This document shows, in pieces, positions 23,848-32,671 of a stretch of DNA of 33,814 nucleotides. The stretch is taken from positions 7,009-40,822 of the forward strand of contig CABIYO010000024.1 in assembly GCA_902362975.1 (NCBI GenBank), written 5' to 3'. The DNA comes from Caryophanales bacterium. Its GTDB lineage: Bacteria; Bacillota; Bacilli; Exiguobacteriales; Exiguobacteriaceae. How positions within the stretch are numbered: the first letter of the stretch is position 1; every line of letters begins with the position of its first letter. A model generated the notes under the pieces. It searched no databases, was not told the DNA's origin, and saw nothing but the letters and a program-made list of their open reading frames with translations. The translations under genes were made by a program, and so were the position numbers.

Positions 23848-24429
23848 TTACAATGACTTCTCGGCTAGCTCCATCAATTTCTCTTTCGTGAGTTCACCTT
23901 CATACTTTTCAATTACGTTCCCTTCACCATCGATGACGAATGTGACGGGTAGGTTATAAATGCCATATGCTCCTTCAACTTCGCTCTGGGTATCCATCAA
24001 AATCGGATAGTCGAGCCCGACACCGAGGTCGTTGATGAAATTATCGACACGAAGCGGTGTCTCTCCGACGTTCACGGCCCAAAAATCGACACCCATGTCT
24101 TGAAGTGTCGCATAGTTTTCTTGTACGACCGGCATTTCTTTTTTACATGGTTCACAGAACGTACCCCAGAAGTTCAAGAGCATCCCTTTCCCTTCGTAGT
24201 TGTCTCGTTCATACAAGGTCGAACCGTCGAGTGTGACGAGCTTGAAGTTCGGTGCCTCGTCTCCCGCCTCGATGCGTCCATCGTTACCCGCTTGGTCGAA
24301 TGTTTGCATGATCGTAACCGCTCCCGCGAAGAGAACGACCGTCATGATCATCATCCGCCAAAATGACCTCTTTTTCTTTTTTGCGACCGCTTGTTCCATC
24401 CGGTCGTCTTTTTGTTGATCTTTTGTCAT
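23848..24429 (-). CDS. resA: ResA, thiol-disulfide oxidoreductase
   Basis: This membrane-anchored, extracytoplasmic thioredoxin-like protein reduces the haem-binding cysteines of apocytochrome c before haem attachment. It has 193 residues: a basic cytoplasmic tail, one signal-anchor helix (about 25-42), then a TlpA/ResA domain with active site 'NFWGTFCEPCKKEMP' (Cys92, Cys95; Cys-Glu-Pro-Cys as in B. subtilis ResA) and cis-Pro in 'NLPVTFVIDGEG'. ATG 24429 sits 10 bases after AAGGATGG; the longer GTG start is too close to it. It is the first gene of resABC, 19 bases before resB. Confidence 0.94.
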   Translation of the reverse strand: MTKDQQKDDRMEQAVAKKKKRSFWRMMIMTVVLFAGAVTIMQTFDQAGNDGRIEAGDEAPNFKLVTLDGSTLYERDNYEGKGMLLNFWGTFCEPCKKEMPVVQENYATLQDMGVDFWAVNVGETPLRVDNFINDLGVGLDYPILMDTQSEVEGAYGIYNLPVTFVIDGEGNVIEKYEGELTKEKLMELAEKSL

Positions 24430-24455
24430 CGTTTTCACACCATCCTTCAGTTGCT

Positions 24456-24529
24456 ATTGTACTGAAAAAACCTTAAAAACGCACATTAACAGACTTTTTT
24501 CATTTTTTTGTCACACAATCTACACAATC
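24456..24529 (-). promoter_or_regulatory. resA: resA promoter region with direct repeats
   Basis: On the minus strand a good -10 TACAAT (24456-24461) has no recognisable -35. About 50-70 bases upstream the word GATTGTGT occurs twice (24522-24529 and 24513-24520), nine bases apart, the second extended to GATTGTGTGA. Weak -35 plus upstream TTGTG-type direct repeats is the architecture expected of a ResD-activated promoter. ResD binding itself is inferred. Confidence 0.45.
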
Positions 24530-24561
24530 AAAAAAATCATCCTATTTCAGGACGATTTTTT
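24530..24561 (-). terminator. Terminator of rluB
   Basis: A stem of AAAAAATC-TCCT against AGGA-GATTTTTT with one mismatch (24531-24561) starts 4 bases past the rluB stop. Flanking A and T runs on both sides would let it work in either direction. Confidence 0.8.
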
Positions 24562-24565
24562 GTTG

Positions 24566-25324
24566 TTATTTTTTCTTCTTTTTGCCGCGTCGTTTCGGTG
24601 GAACGGTAGGGTTCGCAAGTTCCCGAAGCTTACTGATTTCTTTGTGTGAAAGTTCCCGCCAGTCGCCCGTGTTCAGACCGTCGAGCGTCAAGAAACCGAA
24701 CTGTTCACGCTTCAGTTTGATGACCTCTGAACCAATGGCTTCTACCATCCGACGGATTTGACGATTGTGACCTTCCGAGATAACGATTTCGAGGATGGCT
24801 GTGTTCTTCTTCTGGTCTACAGACTTCATCTTCACTTTCGCACTTCCCGTTTTGAATCCGTCATCGAGTTCGACACCAGACTCAAGCTGTTTGATGGCCA
24901 AGTAAGATGGGATGTTCTTCACTTTTGCCACATAGCGCTTTTGAATTTTATATTTCGGGTGTGTCATCATGTTTGAGAACTCGCCATCGTTCGTCAAGAT
25001 GATGAGACCCGTCGTGTTGTAGTCAAGACGACCGACCGGGAATACTCGTGATCCTGGTGGGACGAGGTCTGTGATAACTTTCCGTCCTTTGTCGTCATCG
25101 ACCGTCGATACGTAGCCACTCGGCTTATAAAGCAAATAGTAGACATGCTCTTCTTGTTCGATTTTGACGCCATCGACTTCAATCTCTGACTTCGGTCCAA
25201 CTTTCGTCCCGAGTTCACGGACGACTTTTCCGTTGACACGGACGCGACCATCCAAAATCATTTCTTCCGCTTTCCGACGCGAGGCGACCCCCGCTTGTGC
25301 GATTACTTTTTGCAAACGTTCCAT
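24566..25324 (-). CDS. rluB: 23S rRNA pseudouridine synthase RluB
   Basis: This RsuA/RluB-type enzyme isomerises a uridine in domain V of 23S rRNA (U2605 in E. coli numbering for RluB). It has 252 residues with an S4 RNA-binding domain at 1-60 ('MERLQKVIAQAGVASRRKAEEMI'), then the catalytic domain with 'YYLLYKPSGYVST', catalytic Asp101 in 'GRLDYNTTGLIILTNDGE' and 'ISEGHNRQIRRMVEAIG'. It ends in a Lys-rich tail (PKRRGKKKKK). It follows scpB by 4 bases. In B. subtilis spmB, spmA and dacB lie in this interval. Confidence 0.94.
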   Translation of the reverse strand: MERLQKVIAQAGVASRRKAEEMILDGRVRVNGKVVRELGTKVGPKSEIEVDGVKIEQEEHVYYLLYKPSGYVSTVDDDKGRKVITDLVPPGSRVFPVGRLDYNTTGLIILTNDGEFSNMMTHPKYKIQKRYVAKVKNIPSYLAIKQLESGVELDDGFKTGSAKVKMKSVDQKKNTAILEIVISEGHNRQIRRMVEAIGSEVIKLKREQFGFLTLDGLNTGDWRELSHKEISKLRELANPTVPPKRRGKKKKK

Positions 25325-25328
25325 ATGA

Positions 25329-25922
25329 TTAATCCTTCTCCAATCTCTCTTCTTGCTTCGGTGATTCCTGACCGAAGAACAGATCGCCTTCGTCTGTCAG
25401 TTCATCCTCAAATGTTAATGGTGGCAATTCTTCGAGCGAGTTGAACCCGAAATGGTCGAGAAAATGCTCTGTCGTACGATACAGCTTGGCACGACCAATC
25501 GTCTTCGCACGACCAGCCGATTCGATCAATCCTTTCGACAACAACGTATGGATGACCCGTTCGACTTTGACCCCGCGAATCTCTTCGATATCCGCTCGTG
25601 TGACCGGCTGTTTGTAGGCGATGATAACAAGCGTCTCCATCGCTGCACGTGAGAGCGCCTGCTCTGCCATCGTCCCGACATATTTTTGAATGTACGGAGA
25701 GACGTCCGGAACGGTCACGAGCTTGTAGACACCTGCCGATTCCATGAGCTGAAACGGTCGATTCGATGACTTGAACGATGTCTCTAGCTTACTAAGCTGT
25801 TCTCGTGCCGCAGCTTCTGAGATATCGAGCGTCTCGGCGAGCGCGCGTACTTCCATCCCTTCATCACCGACGACGAACAGCAATCCTTCAATAATCGTCT
25901 CATAAGACAACAACCGCTTCAT
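25329..25922 (-). CDS. scpB: ScpB, condensin kleisin-interacting subunit
   Basis: This is the winged-helix (KITE) subunit of the SMC-ScpA-ScpB condensin, which loads at ori and drives chromosome segregation. It is about 197 residues. Two winged helices are seen: '[26 protein letters not shown]' and '[41 protein letters not shown]'. The middle has '[24 protein letters not shown]'. It overlaps the end of scpA. The exact start is uncertain: ATG 25922 directly abuts its AAAGGGG, while the TTG at 25913 has ideal spacing of 9 bases and also fits the family N-terminus. The acidic tail after residue 165 is not conserved. Confidence 0.9.
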   Translation of the reverse strand: MKRLLSYETIIEGLLFVVGDEGMEVRALAETLDISEAAAREQLSKLETSFKSSNRPFQLMESAGVYKLVTVPDVSPYIQKYVGTMAEQALSRAAMETLVIIAYKQPVTRADIEEIRGVKVERVIHTLLSKGLIESAGRAKTIGRAKLYRTTEHFLDHFGFNSLEELPPLTFEDELTDEGDLFFGQESPKQEERLEKD

Positions 25923-26667
25923 CCCCTTTCTTTGATGCTTCAATGAGTGAGATTTGAATATCTTGATCGAGTTGTTTTGTTACGACGACCCGTAGCTTGA
26001 TCAGCTCAAGAAGCGCCATAAACGTTACCACGAGATCTGAGACGTTCGGTTGCTCAACAAAAAAGGCGAAAAACGACGTTTGTCTCGTCGACGATACGTG
26101 TTCATGAAGACGCGTCATCTGCTCTTCAAGCGTACGCTCTTCTCGCTTGATTGTCTTTTTGCGTCGTTCTTTCCAACGTTTCCGTTCAATCATCTTCGAA
26201 TAGGCGTGGAGAAGATCCGAGAAGTTGAGTGGTCCGTCATACTTAGACACCTCTTCAGACATATAAGTCGTCAAATCTTCACCCGGTCGCGTATACAATT
26301 CAAGCCGGTGTTCTTCTTGTTCTCGCATGAAGACGACCGCTTCTTTATATGCTTTGTATTCAATCAATTGACGAATGAGACCTTCTCGCGTCGGTTCCTC
26401 ACTGAAGTCTGGAACCTCTTCATCCTCGACCGAAACTGGCGGTAATAATTGTTTGCTCTTCAATTGGAGCAACGTCGCCGCCATGACCAAGTATTCACTG
26501 GCCACATCGAGTTCAAATTTTTGCATCGTGCGAATATAGCCGACATACTGGTCAGTGACTTCTGCCACGGAAATGTCGACGATATCAATCTCCATTTTTC
26601 CAATCAAATGGAGCAACAGGTCGAGTGGACCTTCGAACGTATCAATTTTAACGTTATAGGCTTCCAT
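25900..26667 (-). CDS. scpA: ScpA, condensin kleisin subunit
   Basis: This is the kleisin that bridges the heads of the SMC dimer. It has 255 residues, close to the usual 250. The N-terminal SMC-binding helices are '[40 protein letters not shown]' and '[25 protein letters not shown]', both diagnostic. The C-terminal winged helix has '[30 protein letters not shown]'. ATG 26667 with AGGTG five bases upstream is preferred to ATG 26682, which lacks a ribosome-binding site. It heads scpA-scpB-rluB and diverges from ypuF. Confidence 0.94.
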   Translation of the reverse strand: MEAYNVKIDTFEGPLDLLLHLIGKMEIDIVDISVAEVTDQYVGYIRTMQKFELDVASEYLVMAATLLQLKSKQLLPPVSVEDEEVPDFSEEPTREGLIRQLIEYKAYKEAVVFMREQEEHRLELYTRPGEDLTTYMSEEVSKYDGPLNFSDLLHAYSKMIERKRWKERRKKTIKREERTLEEQMTRLHEHVSSTRQTSFFAFFVEQPNVSDLVVTFMALLELIKLRVVVTKQLDQDIQISLIEASKKGDEAVVVL

Positions 26668-26691
26668 AGTGACACCTGCCATTTTACATTT

Positions 26692-26720
26692 TTGCGCTTT
26701 AGTATAACATGTTTTATAAC
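26692..26720 (+). promoter_or_regulatory. Promoter of ypuF in a divergent gap
   Basis: TTGCGC (26692-26697) and TATAAC (26715-26720) are separated by 17 bases on the plus strand. On the opposite strand TATACT lies in the same interval and could serve scpA with a weak -35, so the two promoters overlap. Confidence 0.5.
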
Positions 26721-26750
26721 ACCGTGGACGCGAAAGGAGAAAATTGATTC

Positions 26751-27233
26751 ATGACCCCTTTTATTCATTATACGTTGCTTTTTGAATGTCATGCCGATTA
26801 TTTCGAATGTCATGAGGTATTAGAAGAGGCGTGGCAGGCAGACGGACGCCGTCACCACGGCTATGCAGCACTCATCCAATATGCTGTCATCCACTATCAC
26901 CTCCGGCGCGACAATTTGATCGGCGCAAAAAAGAGCTTGCGACTCTTACGTCGAAAAATTGACATCGCTTCTCCCTATTTGAATGAACTCGGTCTAGATG
27001 TCGACTCCTTCATCGCACAACTCGAGGAATGGCCGCTTCGCGCGACGCTCCCATTGCAGTCAGATGTCCGTGAGATGGTCGAATCACTGAAATCGACGTT
27101 TCCATCGACGCACCTGACGTTCGAGGAACTCGTTCATAAGCATCTGCACCGTGACCGGAGTGAAGTGATTATGGAACGGAAATCTGCCCTTCTCGAACGT
27201 CAACGCGCGAGGAATTCCACTAGCCATCCCTGA
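26751..27233 (+). CDS. ypuF: YpuF, DUF309 family protein
   Basis: This is a 160-residue DUF309 protein, found beside scpA in Bacillales; its biochemical function is unknown. The signature is read in 'FECHADYFECHEVLEEAW' (His-Glu-x-Leu-Glu-x-x-Trp) followed by a helix-rich region 'AALIQYAVIHYHLRRDNLIGAKKSLRLLRRKI' resembling tetratricopeptide-like pairs. The conserved His-Glu pairs could bind a metal, which is a guess. AAGGAG lies 11 bases before the ATG. It is monocistronic, on the strand opposite its neighbours, and ends at a bidirectional terminator. Confidence 0.88.
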   Translation: MTPFIHYTLLFECHADYFECHEVLEEAWQADGRRHHGYAALIQYAVIHYHLRRDNLIGAKKSLRLLRRKIDIASPYLNELGLDVDSFIAQLEEWPLRATLPLQSDVREMVESLKSTFPSTHLTFEELVHKHLHRDRSEVIMERKSALLERQRARNSTSHP

Positions 27234-27242
27234 ACCACATGC

Positions 27243-27283
27243 AAAACCCCCGCAGTCACAGAGTCGTGATTGCAGGGGTTTTT
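27243..27283. terminator. Bidirectional terminator between ypuF and ribT
   Basis: AAAACCCC and GGGGTTTT form the base of a hairpin whose upper stem pairs GCAGTCAC with GTGATTGC (one mismatch). A T-run follows on the plus strand and an A-run precedes it, so it can serve both convergent genes. Confidence 0.85.
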
Positions 27284-27287
27284 ATCG

Positions 27288-27644
27288 TCAGACGACTAAA
27301 TGATTCCATTTATCCAATAAATCGCCCGTCTTACCTTTACCGGTTAGCGTCAAATCAAGTGGAAGGACGTTTCTTACCTCGTCTAGAAGCTCGTAAGAAC
27401 GTTTCTCGCCACGGAATGATGGCGACAAGGCGATATGATCGATGACCATTGTCGTTCCTTGTTGCTCCATACCAATGATACCAACGAAGTCTTCACCGAC
27501 TTTCCACAAATAGAGGAACTTCGACTCCTCCTCGTCATACGACCGGACGAGTTCAAGCAAGCTTAGCGGAGATTTGTCACTGCATGAGAATGCGAGTAGA
27601 CCCATCGCCGTCTTTTCATAAGAACGTTTATATTTGACCAGCAT
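27288..27644 (-). CDS. ribT: RibT-like GNAT protein
   Basis: This is a 118-residue GNAT-fold protein matching RibT, encoded at the end of the riboflavin operon in B. subtilis. RibT is a putative acetyltransferase whose role is not settled. Shared blocks are 'MLVKYKRSYEKTAMGLLAF' at the start, 'FLYLWKVGEDFVGIIGME', 'VIDHIALSPSFRGEKRSYELLDEV' (the acetyl-CoA loop is shortened and lacks the usual Gly-x-Gly) and a C-terminal 'LDKW'. No ribDEAH genes are nearby, so it has been uncoupled from riboflavin synthesis here. ATG 27644 is preferred to GTG 27659, which sits directly on AAAGGTG. Confidence 0.78.
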   Translation of the reverse strand: MLVKYKRSYEKTAMGLLAFSCSDKSPLSLLELVRSYDEEESKFLYLWKVGEDFVGIIGMEQQGTTMVIDHIALSPSFRGEKRSYELLDEVRNVLPLDLTLTGKGKTGDLLDKWNHLVV

Positions 27645-27733
27645 CGCTGGGTTCACCACCTTTTGTCATTCAAGTTTCACGACGTGAACACGTGAGAGAC
27701 ATGGTTCATTGTGCCATACCCTTCAGGCAAAAA

Positions 27734-28174
27734 TCAATTCTCGTCCCAAACCTTCACTTCTGCCATCTTCGTACCTTGACGAAGTTTGACGGCATGCTCA
27801 AGACCAGATGTCACTTTACCGAATACCGTATGGACACCATCCAAATGCGGTTGTGGCTCATGGACAATGAAGAACTGTGAAGACCCTGTGTTACGACCTG
27901 CGTGGGCCATTGAAAGTGAACCCGCTTCGTGTTTGTGCGGGAACGATGTCGATGTCTCACAAGGAATCGTATAGCCTGCGCCACCCATTCCAGTTCCTTG
28001 TGGGCAACCACCTTGGCTGACGAAGCCAGGGATGACACGGTGGAATGTCAATCCATTGTAAAACCCACTGTTCGCAAGTTTTTCGAAGTTTTCGACCGTG
28101 ATCGGTGCTTCACCGTGCAATAAATCAAATTCAATCATTTCGCCATTTTCAAGTTTCATAGAACCTTTTTTCAT
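27734..28174 (-). CDS. ppiB: Cyclophilin-type peptidyl-prolyl isomerase
   Basis: This small cytoplasmic cyclophilin of 146 residues speeds cis-trans isomerisation of prolyl bonds. Active-site marks are '[24 protein letters not shown]' (the catalytic Arg of F-H-R), '[29 protein letters not shown]' (Gln-Phe-Phe-Ile) and '[20 protein letters not shown]'. There is no signal peptide. Two in-frame ATGs (28174 and 28159) both have plausible ribosome-binding sites; the upstream one is used. It is monocistronic. The 89-base gap downstream has only a small TTCACG-A-CGTGAA palindrome (27676-27688) and no clear terminator. Confidence 0.94.
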   Translation of the reverse strand: MKKGSMKLENGEMIEFDLLHGEAPITVENFEKLANSGFYNGLTFHRVIPGFVSQGGCPQGTGMGGAGYTIPCETSTSFPHKHEAGSLSMAHAGRNTGSSQFFIVHEPQPHLDGVHTVFGKVTSGLEHAVKLRQGTKMAEVKVWDEN

Positions 28175-28240
28175 GTTTCAAGCAACCCCTTTTTCATAAT
28201 ATGTATCCTGCTGTTTGACACTCACATTCCCCATCTTATC

Positions 28241-28282
28241 AAAAAAACACGTCTGTCTCCACTTTTTTGTGGAAACAGACGT
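28241..28282 (-). terminator. Terminator of the xerD-deoB-pupG-pdp unit
   Basis: A 14-base stem between ACGTCTGTCTCCAC (28249-28262) and GTGGAAACAGACGT (28269-28282), with one G-T pair and a 6-base loop, is followed by seven T on the minus strand. It begins 6 bases past the pdp stop. Confidence 0.92.
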
Positions 28283-28288
28283 TCTGCC

Positions 28289-29590
28289 TTATTGAATCAC
28301 CGCGTGAACGAGTGGACGTACCTCTGGTTTCGTTGCACCAATCGTATACGCATGGTCTAAACGCTCAATGGCTGAAGACATGTCTTCGATGTTCGAACGG
28401 AGTACCGCAATCACATCGCCTGCCTCGACACGGTCGCCGACTTTCTTCTCAAGCGTGATGCCTGCCGCAAAATCGATTTTGTCTTCTTTTGTCGCGCGTC
28501 CTGCACCGAGAAGCATCGCCGCAACACCCACTTCGTCTGCGATGATCGACTCGACATAACCTGCTTCTTTTGCGACGAATGTCGTCTCATAAGAAGCTTG
28601 TGGTAATTTCGTCACATCATCGACGAGCGATGCGTCGCCACCTTGTGCTTCAACGAACTTGCGGAACACCTCGAGGGCGTGTCCATCTGCAATGCGCTTC
28701 TCAAGGTCGGCATACGCCTCTTCAAACGTCGGATAGAATTCACCGAGGACAGCCATATGTCCAGCGATTGTGAGCGCGATTGTTTTCAAATCTTCGACTT
28801 CTTTACCTGAGAGGACTTCAATCGCTTCTTTCACTTCGTTCGCGTTCCCGATTTCAAAGCCGAGAGGTTGGTCCATGTCTGTGATGACCGCGACCGTATT
28901 ACGTCCGACGTTTTTCCCGATTGCAACCATTTCTTCCGCGAGGGCTTTCGCATCATCAAACGATTTCATAAACGCACCAGAACCTGTCTTGACGTCGAGA
29001 ACAATACTGTCCGCGCCTGCTGCAATCTTCTTCGACATGATTGAACTTGCGATGAGCGGGATCGATTCGACCGTAGCCGTAACGTCGCGGAGCGCATACA
29101 AGCGCTTATCGGCAGGCGTCAAGTTCCCTGTCTGACCGATAATCGACATTTTGATTTCATTTACTTGTTTCGTGAATTGTTCTTCCGTCAATTCGACGTT
29201 GAACCCCGGGAATGATTCGAGCTTATCAATCGTACCACCCGTGTGACCGAGACCACGACCGCTCATCTTCGCAACGGGAATGCCGATTGAAGCAACGAGT
29301 GGTGCCACGATTAAGCTGATTTTGTCCCCGACGCCGCCCGTCGAGTGCTTGTCAACTTTTTTCCCTTCGATGTTGGAAAGATCAATCGTATCACCAGACT
29401 TCACCATTTCCATCGTCAATGCAGCCGTCTCGTTTTCAGTCATCCCATTGAAGTAGATGGCCATCAATAAGGCTGACATCTGATAGTCAGGGATTGATTC
29501 GTTCGTGAAACCTTCGACAACGAAGCGAATCTCCTCTTCGTTCAATTCTCCACCGTTACGTTTCTTTAAAATCAAATCGACCATACGCAT
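28289..29590 (-). CDS. pdp: Pyrimidine-nucleoside phosphorylase
   Basis: This enzyme phosphorolyses uridine, deoxyuridine and thymidine to the base and (deoxy)ribose 1-phosphate. It has 433 residues, the normal length for the thymidine/pyrimidine phosphorylase family. Marks are the substrate and phosphate-binding 'VDKHSTGGVGDKISLIVAPLVA', 'KMSGRGLGHTGGTIDKLESFPGF', and 'YALRDVTATVESIPLIASSIMSKKIAAGAD'. GGAGG lies 9 bases before the first ATG. It is the last gene after deoB and pupG, so deoxyribose 1-phosphate from PupG and Pdp can be converted by DeoB. Confidence 0.95.
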   Translation of the reverse strand: MRMVDLILKKRNGGELNEEEIRFVVEGFTNESIPDYQMSALLMAIYFNGMTENETAALTMEMVKSGDTIDLSNIEGKKVDKHSTGGVGDKISLIVAPLVASIGIPVAKMSGRGLGHTGGTIDKLESFPGFNVELTEEQFTKQVNEIKMSIIGQTGNLTPADKRLYALRDVTATVESIPLIASSIMSKKIAAGADSIVLDVKTGSGAFMKSFDDAKALAEEMVAIGKNVGRNTVAVITDMDQPLGFEIGNANEVKEAIEVLSGKEVEDLKTIALTIAGHMAVLGEFYPTFEEAYADLEKRIADGHALEVFRKFVEAQGGDASLVDDVTKLPQASYETTFVAKEAGYVESIIADEVGVAAMLLGAGRATKEDKIDFAAGITLEKKVGDRVEAGDVIAVLRSNIEDMSSAIERLDHAYTIGATKPEVRPLVHAVIQ

Positions 29591-29618
29591 AACTGTCGTC
29601 CTCCTAAAATTAAGTTAC

Positions 29619-30428
29619 TTACATGCTTTTAATCGTGCCACGTACGAGAGAGAGGAAGTCTTGACGAACGCGCTCTGTCGTTTCGATGACTTCTTCATGG
29701 TTGAGTGGTTGTTCTAAGATACCTGCTGCCATGTTCGAGACACACGAGATCCCGAGGACACGCATATCCGAATGACGCGCGACAATGACTTCTGGAACGG
29801 TCGACATACCGACGACGTCACCACCGAGAAGACGGGCCATTTTGACTTCAGCTGGTGTTTCGTACGTAGGACCTGTGTTACCGAAGTAAACCCCTTTTTG
29901 TACAGAAAGTCCAAGGTCTGAAGCGACACGTTCTGTCAATTTCACGAGCTCTTTATCGTACGCTTCTGACATGTCAGGGAAACGAGTCCCGAATTCACTC
30001 GCATTCTTCCCGATGAGTGGGTTCGTACCAAAGAAGTTGATATGATCTGTGATGATCATCAAGTCGCCTGGATTGAATGACTCGTTACACGCTCCTGCCG
30101 CGTTTGTGACGATGAGAGTCTCGACACCGATTAATTTGAGGACACGAACCGGGAACGTCACTTGTTCCATCGAGTATCCTTCATAGAAGTGGAACCGTCC
30201 TTGCATGGCGACGACTCGTTTTCCTTCAAGTTCACCGAACACGAGTTGACCCGCGTGTCCTTCGACAGTCGATACCGGGAAGTGTGGAATCTCCTCATAA
30301 GGAATCGCTACCGGGTTCTCTATCTCGTCTGCGAGGACTCCAAGTCCCGACCCTAGAATGAGTCCGATTTCTGGTGTACTGCCCATACGCTCCTGCAAAT
30401 ACGCTTTTGTTTCGTTCCAATTTACCAT
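29619..30428 (-). CDS. pupG: Purine-nucleoside phosphorylase (trimeric, PNP-I class)
   Basis: This enzyme cleaves guanosine, inosine and their deoxy forms with phosphate. It is 269 residues and belongs to the trimeric class (B. subtilis PupG), not the hexameric DeoD class. Marks are phosphate-binding 'LILGSGLGVLADE', 'STVEGHAGQLVFGEL', 'GRFHFYEGYSMEQV', 'TNAAGACNESFNPGDLMIITDHIN', 'YFGNTGPTYETPAE' and 'VVGMSTVPEVIVARH' (base-binding Glu and Asn in the later part). GAGGAGG lies 9 bases before the ATG. It follows deoB by 13 bases and precedes pdp by 28. Confidence 0.95.
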   Translation of the reverse strand: MVNWNETKAYLQERMGSTPEIGLILGSGLGVLADEIENPVAIPYEEIPHFPVSTVEGHAGQLVFGELEGKRVVAMQGRFHFYEGYSMEQVTFPVRVLKLIGVETLIVTNAAGACNESFNPGDLMIITDHINFFGTNPLIGKNASEFGTRFPDMSEAYDKELVKLTERVASDLGLSVQKGVYFGNTGPTYETPAEVKMARLLGGDVVGMSTVPEVIVARHSDMRVLGISCVSNMAAGILEQPLNHEEVIETTERVRQDFLSLVRGTIKSM

Positions 30429-30441
30429 GAATATTTCCTCC

Positions 30442-31608
30442 TCAAATTTCGTTCAAGAAACTCTTTCCGATTGATGGTGCCGCGACGTCAAAGTTGTCAG
30501 CGACGGTCGCTCCGATATCTGCGAACGTATCACGAGTGCCTAAATCAACCGCCTTAGCTCCGTTGTGATGAACGATGAGCGGAACATATTCACGCGTGTG
30601 GTCTGTACCTGGATGAACAGGGTCATTTCCGTGGTCAGCCGTGATGATGAGCAAGTCATCTTCACGAAGGCGCTCCAACACTTCCGGTAAGCGAGCGTCA
30701 TACTCTTCAAGCGCAATCGCATAACCTTCCGGGTCACGACGATGACCGTATAGTGCGTCGAAGTCAACTAAATTCAAGAAGCAGAGCCCTTCGAAGTCTT
30801 CCTCGAGCGACTCGACCAATTTGTCCATGCCATCCATGTTCGATTTCGTGCGGATAGCTTTTGTCACACCTTCACCATCGTAAATATCGCTGATTTTCCC
30901 TAATGCGATGACGTCTTTCCCAGCTTCCTCGAGCGTGTTCATGACGGTCTTGCCGAATGGTTTCAAGGCGTAATCGTGACGGTTTGCCGTACGGACCCAT
31001 GCTCCTGGTGTCCCGATGAACGGGCGAGCGATGATTCGTCCGAGCATGTATGGATCTTCACGTGTGATTTCACGAGCGTATTCGCAAATTCGGTACAACT
31101 CATCAATCGGCACGATGTCCTCGTGTGCTGCGATTTGAAGGACTGAGTCGGCTGATGTATAGACAATCAGAGCACCAGTCTCGACATGCTCTTCACCGAG
31201 TTCGTCCAAAATTTCTGTTCCTGATGCCGGTTTGTTTCCGATGATTTTACGTCCGCTGAACTCTTCGAGGCGGTGAATCAAGTCATCCGGGAACTCCTCG
31301 AATACACGGAATGGTGTATCGATATGAAGACCCATGATTTCCCAATGTCCTGTCATCGTATCCTTACCAGCTGAGATTTCTTGCATGCGACCATACGCAC
31401 TCGGTGAATCCGATACATCGATGCCTTGAATCGGCTTGATGTTCGAAAGTCCAAGTTTACCCATGTTCGGCATGTTCAATCCGTTATGTTCACGTGCGAT
31501 ATGCCCGAGCGTGTCGGCCCCTTTGTCACCGAACTGTTCAGCATCTGGAGCTTCACCGATACCGACCGAGTCCATGACGACTAAGAAAATACGTTTAAAC
31601 TTCTTCAC
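30442..31608 (-). CDS. deoB: Phosphopentomutase
   Basis: This enzyme interconverts (deoxy)ribose 1-phosphate and 5-phosphate (deoB, called drm in B. subtilis), passing sugars freed by the downstream phosphorylases into central metabolism. It has 388 residues, an alkaline-phosphatase-superfamily fold. Metal-binding marks are '[27 protein letters not shown]' at the N-terminus, phosphorylated Thr in '[13 protein letters not shown]' and the C-terminal '[29 protein letters not shown]'. The start is GTG 31608, with AAAAGGAGG upstream. It lies 23 bases after xerD in one transcription unit. Confidence 0.95.
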   Translation of the reverse strand: MKKFKRIFLVVMDSVGIGEAPDAEQFGDKGADTLGHIAREHNGLNMPNMGKLGLSNIKPIQGIDVSDSPSAYGRMQEISAGKDTMTGHWEIMGLHIDTPFRVFEEFPDDLIHRLEEFSGRKIIGNKPASGTEILDELGEEHVETGALIVYTSADSVLQIAAHEDIVPIDELYRICEYAREITREDPYMLGRIIARPFIGTPGAWVRTANRHDYALKPFGKTVMNTLEEAGKDVIALGKISDIYDGEGVTKAIRTKSNMDGMDKLVESLEEDFEGLCFLNLVDFDALYGHRRDPEGYAIALEEYDARLPEVLERLREDDLLIITADHGNDPVHPGTDHTREYVPLIVHHNGAKAVDLGTRDTFADIGATVADNFDVAAPSIGKSFLNEI

Positions 31609-31631
31609 AAAAAATTCCTCCTTTTCGGTGT

Positions 31632-32519
31632 CTAGGCACGAGGGTGATGCTTACGATACACATCATGCAACCGTGATTTGTTGACGTGTGTATACACTTG
31701 CGTCGTCGCTAAATCCGCATGACCGAGCATCTGTTGAATGGCGCGTAAATCCGCACCGTTCTCGAGAAGGTGTGTCGCAAAAGAATGACGGAGTACGTGC
31801 GGTGTGATCTCTTTGTCAATTCCAGCAAGTTTGGCTCGTCGTTTGATCATCTTCCAAAATCCTTGGCGACTGAGCCGTCCTCCTCTGCCGTTTAAAAAGA
31901 GAGCTTCGGTCTCTCTGCCGCCAAGTCCATTACGAGCTTGTTGGATGTAACGCTCGACAAAACTTTGGGCAACCGAGGATACCGGAATGATTCGTGCGCG
32001 CTCGCCTTTCCCTTCACATTGTAGATACCCCAATTCGAACTGCAAATCATCCAAATCTAACCCTAAAAGTTCACTGACCCGCATCCCCGTCCCGTAAAGC
32101 AACTCCAGCATGGCCCGGTCTCGTAGTGAGAGCGGGTCCGACGTCGGGACGCTGTCCAACAGTCGTTCGACTTCCGCTTGTGACCACGTGTCCGGTAGTT
32201 GCTTTTCTGCTTTTGGGGATTCTAGGTAAAGAGACGGATCGGTCGTCGTGACTCCGGTCATTTTGAGATGATGATGGAACATCCGGATTGAACTGACAGC
32301 TCGTCTCAACGAGGATGAGGCTCGCCCCGCCTGTGACAGCTCTTCGACATGTTTGACGATATGCGAACGTGTCACCTCTTTCCAATTTTCTACCCCAAGT
32401 TGGGTCAAGGTCGATGCGTACTGCGTCAAATCGCTCGCATACGCCTGTCTCGTATTCGCGGACATCCGCTTTTCAACTGTCATATATTGAAGAAATGACT
32501 CGATATGCGAACGCATCAT
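31632..32519 (-). CDS. xerD: Tyrosine recombinase XerD
   Basis: This site-specific recombinase works with XerC/CodV at dif to resolve chromosome dimers. It has 295 residues, the usual XerD length. The N-terminal SAM-like core-binding domain is '[27 protein letters not shown]'. The catalytic domain shows Arg in '[15 protein letters not shown]', Lys in the '[13 protein letters not shown]' hairpin, His-x-x-Arg in '[29 protein letters not shown]' and Tyr in 'TTQVYTHV'. ATG 32519 has AAGGAGGAGGG just upstream; the longest frame is rejected. As in B. subtilis it precedes deoB (drm), but fur, which lies before xerD there, is not in view; the tnpB element begins instead. Confidence 0.94.
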   Translation of the reverse strand: MMRSHIESFLQYMTVEKRMSANTRQAYASDLTQYASTLTQLGVENWKEVTRSHIVKHVEELSQAGRASSSLRRAVSSIRMFHHHLKMTGVTTTDPSLYLESPKAEKQLPDTWSQAEVERLLDSVPTSDPLSLRDRAMLELLYGTGMRVSELLGLDLDDLQFELGYLQCEGKGERARIIPVSSVAQSFVERYIQQARNGLGGRETEALFLNGRGGRLSRQGFWKMIKRRAKLAGIDKEITPHVLRHSFATHLLENGADLRAIQQMLGHADLATTQVYTHVNKSRLHDVYRKHHPRA

Positions 32520-32557
32520 ACCCTCCTCCTTCCCTTGTTTCACCTGAATACGCTTAC

Positions 32558-32586
32558 AGCATATCACTTATGTAAACTGTTGTGAA
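32558..32586 (-). promoter_or_regulatory. Promoter of xerD-deoB-pupG-pdp
   Basis: On the minus strand, TTCACA (32581-32586) and TATGCT (32558-32563) are spaced by 17 bases, 38 bases before the xerD start. Both hexamers are imperfect, so this is the best candidate rather than a certain site. Confidence 0.45.
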
Positions 32587-32618
32587 GATGTCTGACCTCA
32601 TTTTTTATTCACTTTTTT

Positions 32619-32671
32619 GTGAACGTTCACGTGACAAAAATACATGTCAAATTTCTTATTTTTCTGACATG
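32619..32671 (-). terminator. Palindrome and terminator-like hairpin upstream of xerD
   Basis: CATGTCA (32643-32649) and TGACATG (32665-32671) form a 7-base stem with a 15-base loop; on the minus strand it is followed by TATTTTTG, so it could terminate a gene that lay upstream before the tnpB element arrived. Just beyond it is a separate perfect 12-base palindrome GTGAACGTTCAC (32619-32630), about 35 bases upstream of the xerD -35, possibly an operator. Confidence 0.45.

Noticed and set aside
29591..30441. Purine or other riboswitch in the nucleoside-salvage genes
   Set aside because: The gaps are only 13-28 bases and hold just ribosome-binding sites; no conserved riboswitch core is present.
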